Of a stretch of 64,000 nucleotides of DNA, positions 1-12,028 are shown piece by piece. The position numbers and the translations under genes are program-made. Every line of letters starts with the position of its first letter. Positions within the stretch are counted from its first letter, which is position 1. The stretch lies in the NCBI GenBank assembly GCA_004194705.1, contig SADC01001393.1, forward strand, positions 124,001 to 188,000, given 5' to 3'. The notes beneath the pieces were generated by a model that did not search any database, was not told the origin of the DNA, and saw only the letters and a list, made by a program, of their open reading frames with translations. Origin of the DNA: Ditylenchus dipsaci. Lineage: Eukaryota; Nematoda; Chromadorea; Rhabditida; Anguinidae.

Positions 1-360
1 GAGGGTTTTAGCCTATTTTTGGCTATATTTGAATTCCTCTCGAGACCAAGTGGTACTATAAGGGTCTTATTCATTGTCAAACCATTTGTTGTGTCTCATT
101 ATTCATTGTTTAAATTTTTTGGGTGCTGAATTTAATTTTTGGTGTTATTTGTGGTTTTGGATTGTGTTTAAATTTTCCTCTCATTATTTATGACTTATTT
201 TAGAAAGTTTGGTGGATCGTCTGCAAGCAGTGCCTCCAAGTGGTCGTCCATCCAGTGTGCATCCAAGTGGTCGTCTACACCAGTGCCTCAAGTGGTAGTT
301 TACATGCAGTGCCTCCAAGTGGTACCCCAAATCTTTTGCCTAAAGCTGGTTATGATCTAG
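1..360. other. Repeat-derived sequence with AAGTGGTCGTC motifs, no gene
   Basis: No convincing open frame. Several spaced copies of AAGTGGTCGTC or AAGTGGTA occur between about 228 and 320. The same motif recurs in hairpin elements elsewhere in the window, for example near 6360 and 42040. The stretch leads into the AAGCTTTT-rich end of a hAT element copy. Confidence 0.5.
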
Positions 361-656
361 AGCCCAAAAGCTTCAACAAGCTTTCCTCGGCAAGCTACCC
401 CAAAATTTAAAAAGCTTTGATGTATTCGAACTTTTGCTTTTGGCAAAAAATTTCCTTGCATTTAGACCCCAAAAGCTTTCTTATAAGTGTTCGGCTTTCA
501 AGAGCTTTTCTTCAATTTAGCGTTGAAAAGCTTTTTGCAAAAAACTTTTGCGGCATTCCGCCTTGAGATGCTTTTTGTAAATTCCTCTCTCTAAATTAAT
601 GGCTCGGGTTGTCGCTTAATTATAATGCCCGAAAATTCTACAACACTGCTCTCAAG
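361..656 (-). mobile_element. End of a hAT element (left-arm copy) plus its target duplication
   Basis: AAGCTTTT-type repeats run up to a terminal CAACACTG at 641-648, followed by CTCTCAAG (649-656). In reverse complement this reads CTTGAGAG then CAGTGTTG. That matches the left end of the hAT element at 13030, and the 8 bp match the duplication at its right end (15696-15703). This copy therefore preserves the original target sequence better than the copy at 13022-13029. Confidence 0.7.
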
Positions 657-1384
657 TGGTCCTACACAGTCCTCCTGCAGATCAATTTAACAAACAAACT
701 CGAAAATTTTTAGAAGAAGGTGATACAGTCGAATGAGATCACATTATGAATCTCGGTTCAACCAATCGCACCTTGACTTACTGATGCTCTATTGAGACTC
801 AACTATGAACATACTCTAGTCTCTCGCTTCAATTATTGCCATTGTCGAAGCACTCAGACTAGAAGTGACTCAAACTTGAGTCAAGTAAAATGTAACATGC
901 ATAAAAAGCTTCATCCCAAATTTAAGCCAATCCAATTGCCTGGATTCAAACAAATAAAAAGGGACAACTGCTCAAGAGGATGAAGTATAAATTAACAAGG
1001 TAACAAAATCTGTAGCTTGAAATAGAAAATTAACTCGTACAAAGACAAATCTCTATTCAAATTTGCATTGACATTTAATTTAACTGCAGATGAATTTATC
1101 TGCAGATCAATTTGCTGCAGGTACTCCTACACACTCTCCAGGTACCTATTCAGGCTCTCCAGGTACCTTTACCCACTCTACAGGTAGCCCTACACGCTCT
1201 CTTATTCGACTTACTTGTTTCTTAACAAATCTAATAGACAAAATAAAACACAAACAAAAAAAGGGCTAAAAACAGTATAAAAAACTTTCCTCTCGAGACA
1301 AAAAAACAAAAAATTCAAAAAAGACGCAAATTCAAAATCCCTCCGAATGACCACCTCCATACTCGAGTACAGATCCCCTATTTA

Positions 1385-1708
1385 AAGTGTCATTTCTCGC
1401 CGATTTTTTTTTTAAGAAAGCTGAGATTCAGGGCTACAAAATGCACCGCGCGCCTTGACCGTATGACCACTTAACTCCGAGATTTTGACTCTCGAACGAA
1501 AAAAAACGACAATTTGGTCACTAAAACCCAAAAATTGAAACGAAAAAAAATCTCAAAACCTAAATCTGAAACAATTATTCTACTCCTGAGATCCCAAGCT
1601 TCAATTAAAAAAAAATGACCGAAACCCAACAAAAACACTCCAAAAAAACCAAAAACATCAAAAGTGGACAGACAAACAAAACAGCTCTAATACTATATAG
1701 GAGATTAT
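1385..1708. repeat. Direct repeat copy 1, upstream of REEP
   Basis: About 330 bp, from the TCATTTCTCGCCGAT block to CTATATAGGAGAT. It is repeated in the same orientation at 3146-3478 with many small differences, so the REEP gene lies between two direct copies. A degenerate reverse-oriented copy can be traced near 16190-16330. Confidence 0.8.
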
Positions 1709-1774
1709 CAAGAAACTTGCTTGCGAAAAAGTTTCAAGACAACAATATATTTTGAAAATTTATTCACTCAAAAG

Positions 1775-1784
1775 TATATAAAAG
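1775..1784 (+). promoter_or_regulatory. TATA-like box of REEP
   Basis: TATATAAAAG about 95 bp upstream of the start codon. It is the best TATA match in the 5' region. Placement is by sequence only. Confidence 0.4.
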
Positions 1785-1853
1785 ATTTTTTGTTGAAAAA
1801 TAATCATTCTCGGGTCTCTGTCGGTCGTGTTGCTTGCTCTTCTCTCAGCTTTC

Positions 1854-1871
1854 TTGTTGTTCTCTCTCCAG
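1854..1871 (+). other. Splice acceptor 5 bp before the REEP start codon
   Basis: A pyrimidine-rich tract ending CTCTCTCCAG is followed by TGGAA and the ATG at 1877. No matching donor is obvious close upstream. It could end a 5' UTR intron or be a trans-splice acceptor. In the duplicate gene the AG is lost (CCAGTGG became CCGTGG). Confidence 0.45.
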
Positions 1872-1876
1872 TGGAA

Positions 1877-2520
1877 ATGGATGCCGAACAGGTTCAAGTC
1901 GCTGCCGCTCAACAGCAGAATGAAGAGAATGTGCATACGGCACATGCTACTGTCTCTACAATTGTCACCCATGCTCCAATTGAAAAGCTCTCTGATGTGC
2001 AGCCTCAGCTGATGAAGATGCTCTACGAAGACGCCAATCCGCTCGTTGCTCAGGCCTTCCAAACTATCGAGACTAAGACTTCAGTCAAGCGTGAGCATGT
2101 AGGTCATTCTTAATTTTTTGCCTCAACTTTTTCATGCTTTTCCTTTCGTAGCTCGTCTATGGAACTGCTGGTATCCTGGCTCTGTATCTGATTGTTGGCT
2201 CAGCTGCCGCTCTGGTCTGCAATCTGATTGGTTTTGGCTATCCGGCGTATGCGTCTGTCAAGGCTGTTCGAACCGATGCTAAGGATGATGACACGCAATG
2301 GCTGATCTACTGGACTGTCTTCGCAAGCTTCTCCCTGCTCGACTTCTTCTCGAATGCTCTGATGAGTGTGCTGCCAGTCTATTGGGTGATGAAAGCTTCC
2401 TTCTTGCTGTACTTGGCCTTGCCGCAGACTCGTGGTGCTCTGAAGATGTATGCTCGCGTGGTGGATCCGGCTGTGACCAAATTGGATGCTTTGCTCGCCA
2501 AGTACAATGTTGCTGGATGA
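1877..2520 (+). CDS. REEP5/DP1/Yop1-family ER membrane-shaping protein
   Basis: Two exons, 1877-2098 and 2152-2520, joined at a phase-0 53-bp intron (GTAGGT...TTTCGTAG), give 196 residues. After a Gln/Glu-rich N terminus (about 45 residues) comes the TB2/DP1/HVA22 domain. It shows the family landmarks: [37 protein letters not shown] and VLPVYWVMKASFLLYLALPQ. The two hydrophobic blocks (about residues 78-98 and 122-165) correspond to the hairpins that wedge into the cytoplasmic leaflet and curve tubular ER in this family. Length is typical (REEP5 is near 190). The start at 1877 is preferred because the upstream in-frame extension lacks family similarity and crosses a splice acceptor. REEP5 versus REEP6 cannot be separated here. 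The gene lies inside an inverted duplication, and its partner at 10336-10972 is frameshifted. Confidence 0.93.
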
Positions 2521-2578
2521 ATGCAGCAGTCGAGAAATGATCACCTCTTGAGTCTTGTTGATTTGTGCTGTTCATGGA

Positions 2579-2584
2579 AATAAA
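2579..2584 (+). terminator. Poly(A) signal of REEP
   Basis: AATAAA lies 59 bp after the stop codon and is followed by a T/G-rich stretch. Confidence 0.6.
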
Positions 2585-3145
2585 AATGCTTCTGGTTCTA
2601 TTTGGTGCTTTTGGGGCGGAGTCTAGATGGCGGCCCAGATTCTAATAATCTCCTTTCTTGATTGATTATGATTTTTTTGAGCTAAGCCATAATTGGTTAG
2701 AAATATCAAGATTTCGAAAGGGCTGGGAAGCTATACAAGGTGATTATAAGGAAAACATCATGGGAAGGTTCGACGCACACTAGATTTGGTAAGACGAAAT
2801 TTGGCAGAACGATTGCTGGCAAGCAAGTTTATCAAAAATTCATTTAAAGCAAGGCTATAAGGTGTATTTCTGCTCCATAGCTCGGTTGAGCTTGCCAAAC
2901 TATTCCCAGTCGACATTTTGGCTCCATACGACAATCCGGTGCATTTTCTGGTGCGCATTTTTATCCGGTGCGCATTTTTAAATTTTTGTAAATCGTGTTA
3001 AAAGACTCATAAGTAATTTTTATGTGCTTAAAACGATAAAAGCTATTTTCTAACACTTTTCCGCATGAAAATTCGATTTTTTGAAAAAAAAAATTGACCA
3101 AACTTCGACTCTTTGCCTTGGGGGACCAAGGCAAGTCAAGTTTTA

Positions 3146-3478
3146 AAGTCGTCATTTCTCGCCGATCTTTTTTTTTAGAAAGCTGAGATTCAGAGCTACG
3201 AAATGGACATCCCGCCCTAGCCGTAAAACCCAATTAGATCCGAGATTTTGACTGCAGAACTAAAAAATCGACCATTGGTCACTAAAACCCAAAATTGAAA
3301 CCAAAAAAAAATCTCAAAACCTAAATTCAAAACAACTATTCTGCTCCTGAGATCCCAAGCTTCAATTTAAAATAAATTTGACCGAAAAACCAAACGAAAA
3401 CACTTCAAAAAACCCAAAAACAACAAAAGTGGACAAACAAACAGACAAACAAAACATCTCTAATACCATATAGGAGAT
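3146..3478. repeat. Direct repeat copy 2, downstream of REEP
   Basis: Same-orientation relative of 1385-1708, ending in ATATAGGAGAT. The inverted duplication stops at its left edge, so it has no counterpart in the right arm at that position. Confidence 0.75.
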
Positions 3479-3984
3479 GGGAAGTTGGAAAAATGTAAGC
3501 CTATTATTTTGAACCTAAATAATCGAGTTATAGGTCACAAAGACTTATGCACCTCCATTGTTGGCGCCCTCCAAAGCTGTTTTGCCTAATCGACTTGCTT
3601 TTCAATTCATTGCTGATGTGTCACTATATTTCAACTCCATACTCATCACATGTGTCGAAAAATTTCAATAAAAAGAAAAGAAAATTATATTTTTCCCTTC
3701 TTCTCTTTTAAAAAATGTTGAGCGAACAATAAATAATAATTCATCTATCTATCAATCAACTGACTCAAAAATAAACGAGAACAGAAAAAATGTTCTTGCG
3801 CTCTTGTGTGTAACAATAGCAATCATCGGAAATGAGTAAACAAGGAGGCCCTGAAGGTAAGGCTTTCAACAGTGGTAATGCCCTTTTCTCGATTAGCGAA
3901 GAAGAAAAACTAAAAAGGAATTAAATTTTGGCCGTCTCAAAATCAAGGAATCGAGTGGGCGAAAACAAGTGCGTAAAAAGAACC

Positions 3985-3992
3985 TATATAAA
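3985..3992 (+). promoter_or_regulatory. TATA-like box of Gly/Tyr-rich peptide gene 1
   Basis: CTATATAAAT-type box about 80 bp before the start codon at 4071. The following TCAGAC could hold the initiator. Gene 2 has a matching box at a similar distance. Confidence 0.5.
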
Positions 3993-4070
3993 TCAGACTA
4001 CATTTCAACTTTTGGTATCGTTCAGTTGGTTAGGTTATTTGTGTGTCAATTGTGAACATATCTCTCAAAA

Positions 4071-7000
4071 ATGTCTAGAAGTATATTGCTGATTGGTCTA
4101 GTAGCACTGAACGTGGGTTTGTGGCAAGTGGAAGCTACTGGAGAAACTCAAATGTCAGTGGATAATACTGAGGGCTTGGCGCCTGGAGAAAAGTTGGTCG
4201 AAGTTATGTAAGTTTTGATAAAAAATTAATAACTAATTAATAAAAAAAAATATTAATCAATACTAGTTCGCCTCTAATTAAATATCGTGTTTTGACACTG
4301 TGTTCTTGATCTAACTTATTTTCTCTATTAAACCCCCTCTCTCTCTGATAAACCCACCACCCCCTCCCACCCTTATTTTTGACTAGGATTTCAGAATTAA
4401 GTCATTTTCGATTGACAATTTCAGAAACTTGAAAGAGTTGAAAAATAAACCCTGGATAGTTATTAGAGTTTTTTGGAAACTGCTATTACAAGGGAACCGC
4501 TGAACTGAAGAACGTAAATCTCTGCAACTTTATTTGCTTTAAGCATTTTCCAATGTTTTATGGGTACGAAAATCATGAGTTTAGTCATACTGGGAATGTT
4601 CGAACTTACCTTAGACATAATTCCGAGCAAGACTCTTGATCATAAAATGCATATAGAGACTCTTTTTGCCTAGCTCCAGTGACAAAATACGCTGAAAAAG
4701 GTGGTTTACCTTGGTCCCCCAAGGCAAAAGGTCGAATTTTGGTCAAAATTTTTTTTCTCAAAAATCAACTTTTGGGGTCAGAAAATGCCCGAAAACACCT
4801 TTTTAATCGTTTTTAGCGCATAAAAATTACTTAGAAATGGTTAAAACCTGATTTTGAAAAAAAATTGTTGGGGAAGGGGGGGGGGGGGGGTGTATTCGCT
4901 GCTAGGTCACTTCTTCTATCTTTTTTTTGACTATCATATTATTACACCCAGAAACGTGTTCCGAAAAAGGTTTCTGGGGACCAAAGTATCGATTTGTCGA
5001 CTGAAAGCCTCCTCTCGCGTCATACATAAAGCCATATAATAAGGCATTCAACCACGTTTCAATCTCTGGAGCTGGGCAAAAAGAGCATCTAAACGCATTT
5101 TTTTTATCAAGAGTACTTCTCGGAATCATGTCCAAGGTAAGTGGTTGTTTTTTTCCGCGTTTGTCTTTTCGATTCATTTAGAAAATTTACGAGTTGTAGG
5201 CGAATTCACCTGTAGGCGAATTCAATATGGGCGAATTTACTGTAGGCGAATTTACATTCACCCAAAAAAGCACCTTAGATGACCAAAGTATTCGGCATTT
5301 AAAATTTTCGGGATTCTTAAGCTAAGTACCCAATGGGAGCCGCACCTCCGCACTCCGCACTCCCGCGCAAATCTTCACTCCCCCGTGCGGCGCCAGCGTG
5401 TACACAATAAGGCGACACATTTTTGGAGCCGCACTCCCGCGCTCTTTCATTCTGAGTGAGGCGATTTTTATTCGGAGTGCGGCGCATCATCGTTGTTTCA
5501 TTTTCTTATGCTCTTTTCGGCGCTCAAATTATTTTTGAGTACAACTTTTCCGCTTGTGGATCCTAACTGAAACTTTTTAAGACTAAGGCTTAATTTTGGA
5601 AAATGGGAAATTTTCAAAGTAACACAGAAAACCACCCTATCTCACCTAAAATCATGTGCTGAACACAGTTGTTAATACCAAAATAGTGATTTCACTAGCC
5701 ACGACACCTATAATGGGGTAGATACTTATTCCGAGGGAGCATCTGCCTAAAAATCCCGAAAATATCAGTTTTTTATATGGGATTGCAAACCATGATTTTT
5801 TCAATTTCGGTGACTCAAACTATGAAACCTAGGATAGGTACCCATGGTTCAGGTGGATGGATATCAAGCTGGATGCCTAAAAATGAAGTTTTAGTCAATT
5901 TTTTTTACGTTTTTTCATGCTCTAAAACCTGTTTTCTGGACTAATTCGGACATGCTGAAGATGGTTTGATAGTATTAAATGCTGTTTTGTAGGGTATTTT
6001 TTTAGTTTTGGCAATAATTAATTTCGCTAAAATCAATTATTGCCTGAAACTCAAAAAATACTCGAGAAAACGGCATTTTACCTCTATCAAACCATCTTCA
6101 GCGTGCCCGAATCAGTCCAGAAAACAGGTTTTGTAACCCAAAAATGTGAAAAAAAAAATTTTTGATCTAAGTGGGCGACCACTTGGTTTAATGGTCCAGA
6201 CTCTAGAGAAGGTGCCAGGTGATTACCCTGCTCACCCTGAGTCTTACTGGTCTTTCACAGAATAGTTTATAATTGTTATTCAAGAAACAATAATGTCTGT
6301 TACCACCAGGATTTGAGCCTGCAACCTCAAAAAGCGATCCTGAGAATCCATGCACTAAACCAAGTGGTCGACCACTTGGATCAAAAAAAAATTTTACGTT
6401 TTCGGGTTACAAAACAATTTTTCTGCACTAATTCGATCATGCTGAAGATGGTTTGACAGTGGTAAAATCACGTTTTATCGAGAAATTTTTGATTTATCGC
6501 TAACGATTGATTTTGATAAATCAAGAATTAGCAATAACTTAAAAATTTCTCGATAAAACGTGATTTTACCACTGTCAAACCATCTTCAGCATGCTCGAAT
6601 CAGTGCAGAAAAATTGTTTTGTAACCTGAAAACGTAAAAAAAAATTTGATCCAAGTGGTCGACCACTTGGTTTGCTACTACCTGGTCTAAATTGGGGAGA
6701 GGTTGCCGTCACCGAGGTTACTGGTTCGAGCCTCACTAAGTGTTAATTTTATTTTTTACTTCCATTTTTAGGCCATCCAGGTGGACAGCCACCTGACCAT
6801 GAGGTACCTAAACCAAGGGCTGAAAAAAAGGTACAAAACAGAGAAGATACCTAAGGCCAGCGCAAAGGAAGACAGCATCAACTAAGAAGAGAGCCAGAAT
6901 CGCCCCCCACGATTGGGGTTAGGGTGGGGGATATCCAAGTGGACCACCCGAAAATTCAGGAGTCGATTAGACTTATTAACAATTTTTATTTATACTTATT

Positions 7001-8358
7001 TTAGCCGATTACGTATTTGTAGGCTGATTACTGAGTCGCGGGACAGAAAAATTGACTTAAATCGACTTTTCATGCAAAAAATATTTCATGGAAAATTTTC
7101 CACTTTCCACGGAAAATTTACCTCGATTCATGGTCTTGGGTTTTTCTGGGGGTGGTTTCAGCAGTTGGATGGTATGAGGTAATTCACGGATGGCCTAAAA
7201 ATCTGGGATGGTTTAGGATGGTTCAGACACAATCTAAAAAATTTCGAAAAAAACTTAAAAATCTGTTTGAAAAAAGTTTCATTTTGGGAAATGTCTATAC
7301 CCCTAATTGGACCACAGAGGTTCGATGAAGACCACTGATAGTATAACTACTGAGGTTGTAACGCCTATGAGTATCAGTGAGAAGAAATTCACCAGAACAA
7401 AACCATACAAAGCTTTTCTGCCTTTATCAAAAAAATTTTTTTTTAGCAAATGTGCCTTTAGCAAAAAACCCCCCTGAAGCACAATCATCAGCTCTATTAC
7501 TGGATGTATCAATAAATTTATACATTTTGAGCGGCTATAAGTTTTTTTTAGGATGAATTCCGAAATTCTATGAATGTCAATCAACTCAGAAAAAGAAATA
7601 CATTTTTTGCATATATCACGTGGGAAAAAATATCCGACTAAATTCTGAAAATGCAAAAAATGCATTGAAAAATTGAGTGCGGCGGTGCGGATTTGCACCC
7701 GCACTTGAACTCCTCACTTTCTCACTCCCGCGCCGAGGAGGCAAAACCTCATTGGGTACAGTCGAGTGCCGCACTGCGGTGGTGCCGCTCTTAGTGCGAG
7801 AGTGCGTAGGTGCGGATCCAGTGTGCACCCAATGAGCTCTGCACCCTCAGATCTGCACCCTCACCCCCTCATTGTGTAAGCACCTTTAATGACCGTGTCA
7901 ACCATGAACTTTTATTCTAACAATATTTGGTATTCTTCCATGCCTTATTTTTTTAAGCTTTTTGTAATAACAAAAAACGTCAGTAACAAATGATTTGTTC
8001 TAAATTTTGGTAGAGCAAAGCCATTTTTTAAATTTTGACTTTTTAGCTGGCTCAATTAAAAAATTAAAAAAAGGTCATAATACGATTTATAACCCAAACT
8101 ACTTTTCAGTGAGCCATCAGGTCAGCGCTTCAAACGCCAATGGGGATATGGAGGGGGTTACCCATATGGCGGTGGATACGGAGGTGGTGATAGAACTGTG
8201 ATCATAAAAAAAATCATCATCAGGCCAGGCTATGGAGGTGGTTATGGTGGTGGTTACCCATACGGTGGTGGATATGAGGCAACTACGGCGGATACAATGG
8301 TGGCTATAGCAACTACGGCAGCGGGTATGGAAACTACGGTGGATATTATGGAAAATAA
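4071..8358 (+). CDS. Secreted Gly/Tyr-rich peptide precursor 1
   Basis: Exon 1 is 4071-4207, exon 2 is 8110-8358, separated by a 3.9-kb intron full of transposons. The protein opens MSRSILLIGLVALNVGLW, a signal peptide probably cut near VEA-TG. An acidic pro-region leads to EPSGQRFKR, a dibasic cleavage site. The predicted mature part begins QWGYGGGYPYGGGYGGG, continues with the cationic hydrophobic core RTVIIKKIIIRPGY and returns to GGY repeats. The QWGYGG start recalls nematode Gly-rich antimicrobial (NLP/caenacin-type) peptides; the resemblance is from memory. At about 8276 a missing G (TATGAGGC where the repeat predicts TATGGAGGC) throws the frame, and as written it stops at 8404. With one extra base it would end ...YYGK at 8358. 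An intact relative lies at 20335-21497. Confidence 0.72.
4600..4915. repeat. Partial member of the GGCGCTA/TTCGCT-ended repeat family
   Basis: Shares long blocks with 58470-58741: GACTCTTGATCATAAAATGC, CTTTTTGCCTAGCTCCAGTG, the CCTTGGTCCCCCAAGG core, and a G-run before TATTCGCTGCTAGG. The matching left end is missing, so this copy is truncated or rearranged. It lies in intron 1 of peptide gene 1. Confidence 0.65.
5207..5263. repeat. Short tandem repeat, GTAGGCGAATTYAC unit
   Basis: Four imperfect copies of a 14-16-bp unit built on GGCGAATT. Too short to be called a minisatellite with confidence. Confidence 0.6.
5330..5480. repeat. GC-rich CCGCACTC repeat block 1
   Basis: A sudden GC-rich patch with repeated CCGCACTCCCGCGC-type words beginning at TACCCAATGGGAGCC. 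A second patch with the same words and an inverted CTCATTGGGTAC lies at 7680-7865. The two may be ends of one element of about 2.4 kb inside the intron, but no target duplication is visible. Confidence 0.5.
5880..6175. repeat. Hairpin element, CAAGTGG family
   Basis: Inverted arms of about 130 bp contain TGCTGAAGATGGTTTGATAG and its complement around a centre near 6030. The right end is AAGTGGGCGACCACTTGG. It is related to 6356-6668 and to the core of 41930-42440. Confidence 0.75.
6356..6675. repeat. Near-perfect hairpin element, CAAGTGG family
   Basis: About 310 bp. Both ends carry the 20-bp palindrome CCAAGTGGTCGACCACTTGG. Arms of about 150 bp match almost base for base, including GCTGAAGATGGTTTGACAGT and AAAATCACGTTTTATCGAG. 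No clear target duplication. Confidence 0.85.
7680..7865. repeat. GC-rich CCGCACTC repeat block 2
   Basis: Dense GCACTC, GTGCGG and CACCC words with CTCATTGGGTAC at 7747 and CACCCAATGAG near 7825. It resembles block 1 in partly inverted orientation. Confidence 0.5.
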
Positions 8359-8482
8359 ACAAACTTACGAATATCTCAGCACCAAATTCTCAACTCGGAT
8401 GTAAAGTCGACAATATTTTTGACAAACTTGTTCTTATTATTGCTTGTAGATAAATTTATTTTTTGTACAGTAAAAAAGTATA

Positions 8483-8488
8483 AATAAA
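8483..8488 (+). terminator. Poly(A) signal of peptide gene 1
   Basis: AATAAA about 125 bp after the intended stop codon. Confidence 0.5.
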
Positions 8489-8519
8489 AATATTGTCTTC
8501 GTTGCTCAGGGGTGAGCAT

Positions 8520-8655
8520 TTTGCCTTTTTGTAAATTAAAAAAGGGCAAAAAACTTGCCCTTTTTTCGCCCTAAGGGCAAGTTTTTGCCCTTTGGGCAAA
8601 TTGCCTTTTTAGGCCCTTTTGGGTTGCCCTTTTTGGGCAATTTGCCCTAAGGAAA
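8520..8655. repeat. Palindromic TTTGCCC/GGGCAAA block
   Basis: Alternating TTGCCCTTT and AAAGGGCAA words in both orientations, able to fold several ways. It starts after CAGGGGTGAGC, a possible hAT-like end, but no matching right end was found. Confidence 0.6.
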
Positions 8656-9184
8656 AAGCTAAGTGGTCGATTTGCTAAGCGGTCGTTTTGCTAAGAATAA
8701 AATTAATAGCCTTAGGTTACAGCTTCGACTACCACTGGCTGCAGACCTTATTTTTTTCTCCTTTATTTAGAAGTTTGTTGTCAAAATGTAGCTGAGATCC
8801 TCAGCTTTCATTCGAGCTATCATACAGATAAAAGTTTGTATAAAGTTAGAGCTAAAATTAAAAAAAAAACATTGAACCATTTCCAATTCGATGAAATCCT
8901 CAATAAATTATTTTCGTGTTTTACAGGTAGATGAAGCATACTTCAGTGAAAATGTCAAGAGAACGCGTCGAAGATGTCCACAAGATGTTCTCTTGACATA
9001 TTTTTTTTTATTCGTCGAAAGGGGTACATTGGGTATAAACAAGGCCAAAAAGGCCATCCGAAAAGATGATCTAAGTCTACAAAAACAATCCAAACATTGA
9101 GAGAGCATACTTTGTTTTCAATATTGGCACAACAAAACAGCAAATGATAGTGAGAAGGTCATTTTTGGCTAGATATGATCGAGC

Positions 9185-9312
9185 CACTCTCGATTTGCTG
9201 CAAAATACGTAAATTTGCTGCAAAATTACGAGATTTTGCTGCAAACGAAATTAGTTGCAAAATTACGAGAGTTAGCTGCAAAATTACGATAATTAGCTGC
9301 AAAATTCCGTTT
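9185..9312. repeat. Tandem array, TTTGCTGCAAAATTACG unit
   Basis: About six imperfect copies of a 19-21-bp unit without distinct spacers. It marks one side of a low-complexity intergenic zone downstream of peptide gene 1. Confidence 0.7.
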
Positions 9313-9599
9313 TACCCGTTTTTTAAATCTTAGCTCTAACAAATATACCTTCCACCACGTATGATAGCTCAAATGAAAGCTCATAATCTTGCCTACATTT
9401 CTGTATATGAAACGTGTGACTTGTCGAAACACAAAAACAGATACGGTAAAACCTAATGACAACTGTTAAAAAACCGAATGTTTTAAAAGTTGCTAAACAT
9501 TTTTGAAAAATATTGAAAATTTTAAAAAAGGTAAGTATTTCGTAAGTTTGCGGAAGCCCGTCCCTGGAAAACACAGCCCAAATAATTTTGTAAATTTTC

Positions 9600-9875
9600 A
9601 AAAATCGTGTTTAAACGACTTCTAAGTAATTTTTATGTGCTTAAAACGATAAAAAAGCTGTTTTCTAACACTTTTCCACATAAAAAAAAAATTTTTAGAC
9701 CGAAATTGACCAAAACTTGACTTGCCTTGATCCCCCAAGGCAAAAAGAGTCGAAGTTTGGTCAATTTTTTTTTTTTCAAAAATCGAATTTTCATGCGGAA
9801 AAGTGTTAGAAAATAGCTTTTATCGTTTTAAGCACATAAAAATTACTTATGAGTCTTTTAACACGATTTACAAAA
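9600..9875. repeat. Hairpin with CCTTGATCCCCCAAGG at its centre
   Basis: Inverted arms of about 120 bp (GTAATTTTTATGTGCTTAAA and its complement) fold around a near-palindromic core at about 9722-9737. The right half is part of the inverted duplication and matches 3000-3140. The left half is a diverged mirror. Confidence 0.8.
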
Positions 9876-10335
9876 TTTAAAAAATGCGCACCGGATAAAA
9901 ATGCGCACCAGAAAATGCACCGGATTGTCGTATGGAGCCAAAATGTCGACTGGGAATAATTTGGCAAGCTCAACCGAGCTATGGAGCAGAAATACACCTT
10001 ATAGCCTTGCTTTAAAATGAATTTTTGATAAACTTGCTTGCCAGCAATCGTTCTGCCAAATTTCGTCTTACCAAATCTAGTGTGCGTCGAACCTTCCCAT
10101 GATGTTCTCCTTATAATCACCTTGTATAGCTTCCCAGCCCTTTCGAAATCTTGTATTTTCTAACCAATTATGGCTTAGCTCAAAAATCATAATCAATCAA
10201 GAAAGGAGATATTAGAATCTGGCCGCCATCTAGACTCCGCCCCCAAAAGCACCAAATAGAACCAGAAGCATTTTTATTTCATGAACAGCACAAATCAACA
10301 AGACTCAAGAGGTGATCATTTCTCGACTGCTGCAT

Positions 10336-10972
<637 letters not shown>

Positions 10973-12028
10973 TTCCACGGAGAGAGAACAACAAGAAGCT
11001 GAGAGAGAGCAAGCAACACGACCGACAGAGACCCCGAGATGATTATTTTTCAACAAAAAATCTTTTATATACTTTTGAGGAATAAATTTTCAAAATATAT
11101 TGTTGTCTTGAAACTTTTTCGCAAGCAAGTTTCTTGTAATCTCCTATATAGTATTAGAGCTGTTTTGTTTGTCTGTCCACTTTTGATGTTTTTGGGTTTT
11201 TGGAGTGTTTTTGTTTGGGTTTTCGGTCATTTTTTTTAAATTGAAGCTTGGGATCTCAGGAGTAGAATAATTGTTTCAGATTAGGTTTGAAGATTTTTTC
11301 GTTTCAATTTTTGGTTAGTGACCAAATTGTCGTTTTTTTCGTTCGAGAGTCAAAATCTCGGAGTTAAGTGGTCATACGGTCAAGGCGCGCGGTGCATTTT
11401 GTAGCCCTGAACCTCAGCTTCTCTTTTAAAAAAAATCGGCGAGAAATGACAACTTTAAATAGGGATCTGTACTCGAGTAGGAGGTGGTCATTCGGAGGAT
11501 TTTGATTTGCGTCTTTTTTGAATTTTTGTTTTTTTGTCTCGAGAGGAAAGTTTTTTATACTGTTTTTAGCCTTTTTTTGTTTGTGTTTTATTTTTGTCTA
11601 TTAGATTTGTTAAGAAACAAGTAAGTCGAATAAAGAGCGTGTAGGGCTACCTGTAGAGTGGTAAAGGTACCTGGAGAGCCTGAATAGGTACCTGGAGAGT
11701 GTGTAGGAGTACCTGCAGCAATTGATCTGCAGATAAATTCATCTGCAGTTAAATTAAATGTCAATGCAAATTTGAATAGAGATTTGTCTTTGTACGAGTT
11801 AATTTTCTATTTCAAGCTACAGACTTTGTTACCTTGTTAATTTATACTTCATCCTCTTGAGCAGTTGTCCCTTTTTATTTGTTTGAATCCAGGCAATTGG
11901 ATTAGGCTTAATTTTGGATGAAGCTTTTTTATGCATGTTACATTTTACTTGACTCAAGTATGAGTCATTCTCCAGTCTGAGTGCTTCGACAATGGTAATA
12001 ATTGAAGTTTTAGACTAGAGTATGTTCA

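Larger units (their letters stand above)
361..3145 (+). repeat. Left arm of a ~3-kb inverted duplication carrying the REEP gene
   Basis: The segment recurs in reverse complement at about 9715-13480, covering the hAT end, the promoter region, both REEP exons, the 3' UTR and the downstream hairpin unit. The match ends where the second direct repeat (3146-3478) begins. The arms are nearly identical in the parts I compared base by base. They differ by an 837-bp insertion in the right arm and many single-base losses there. Confidence 0.88.

Noticed and set aside
2200..2575. Minus-strand frames across REEP exon 2
   Set aside because: Shadows of the conserved plus-strand exon; they lack any family similarity.
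9185..9312. Regularly spaced short repeats that could suggest a CRISPR-like array
   Set aside because: Units are imperfect, contiguous and without unique spacers, and the genome is eukaryotic.
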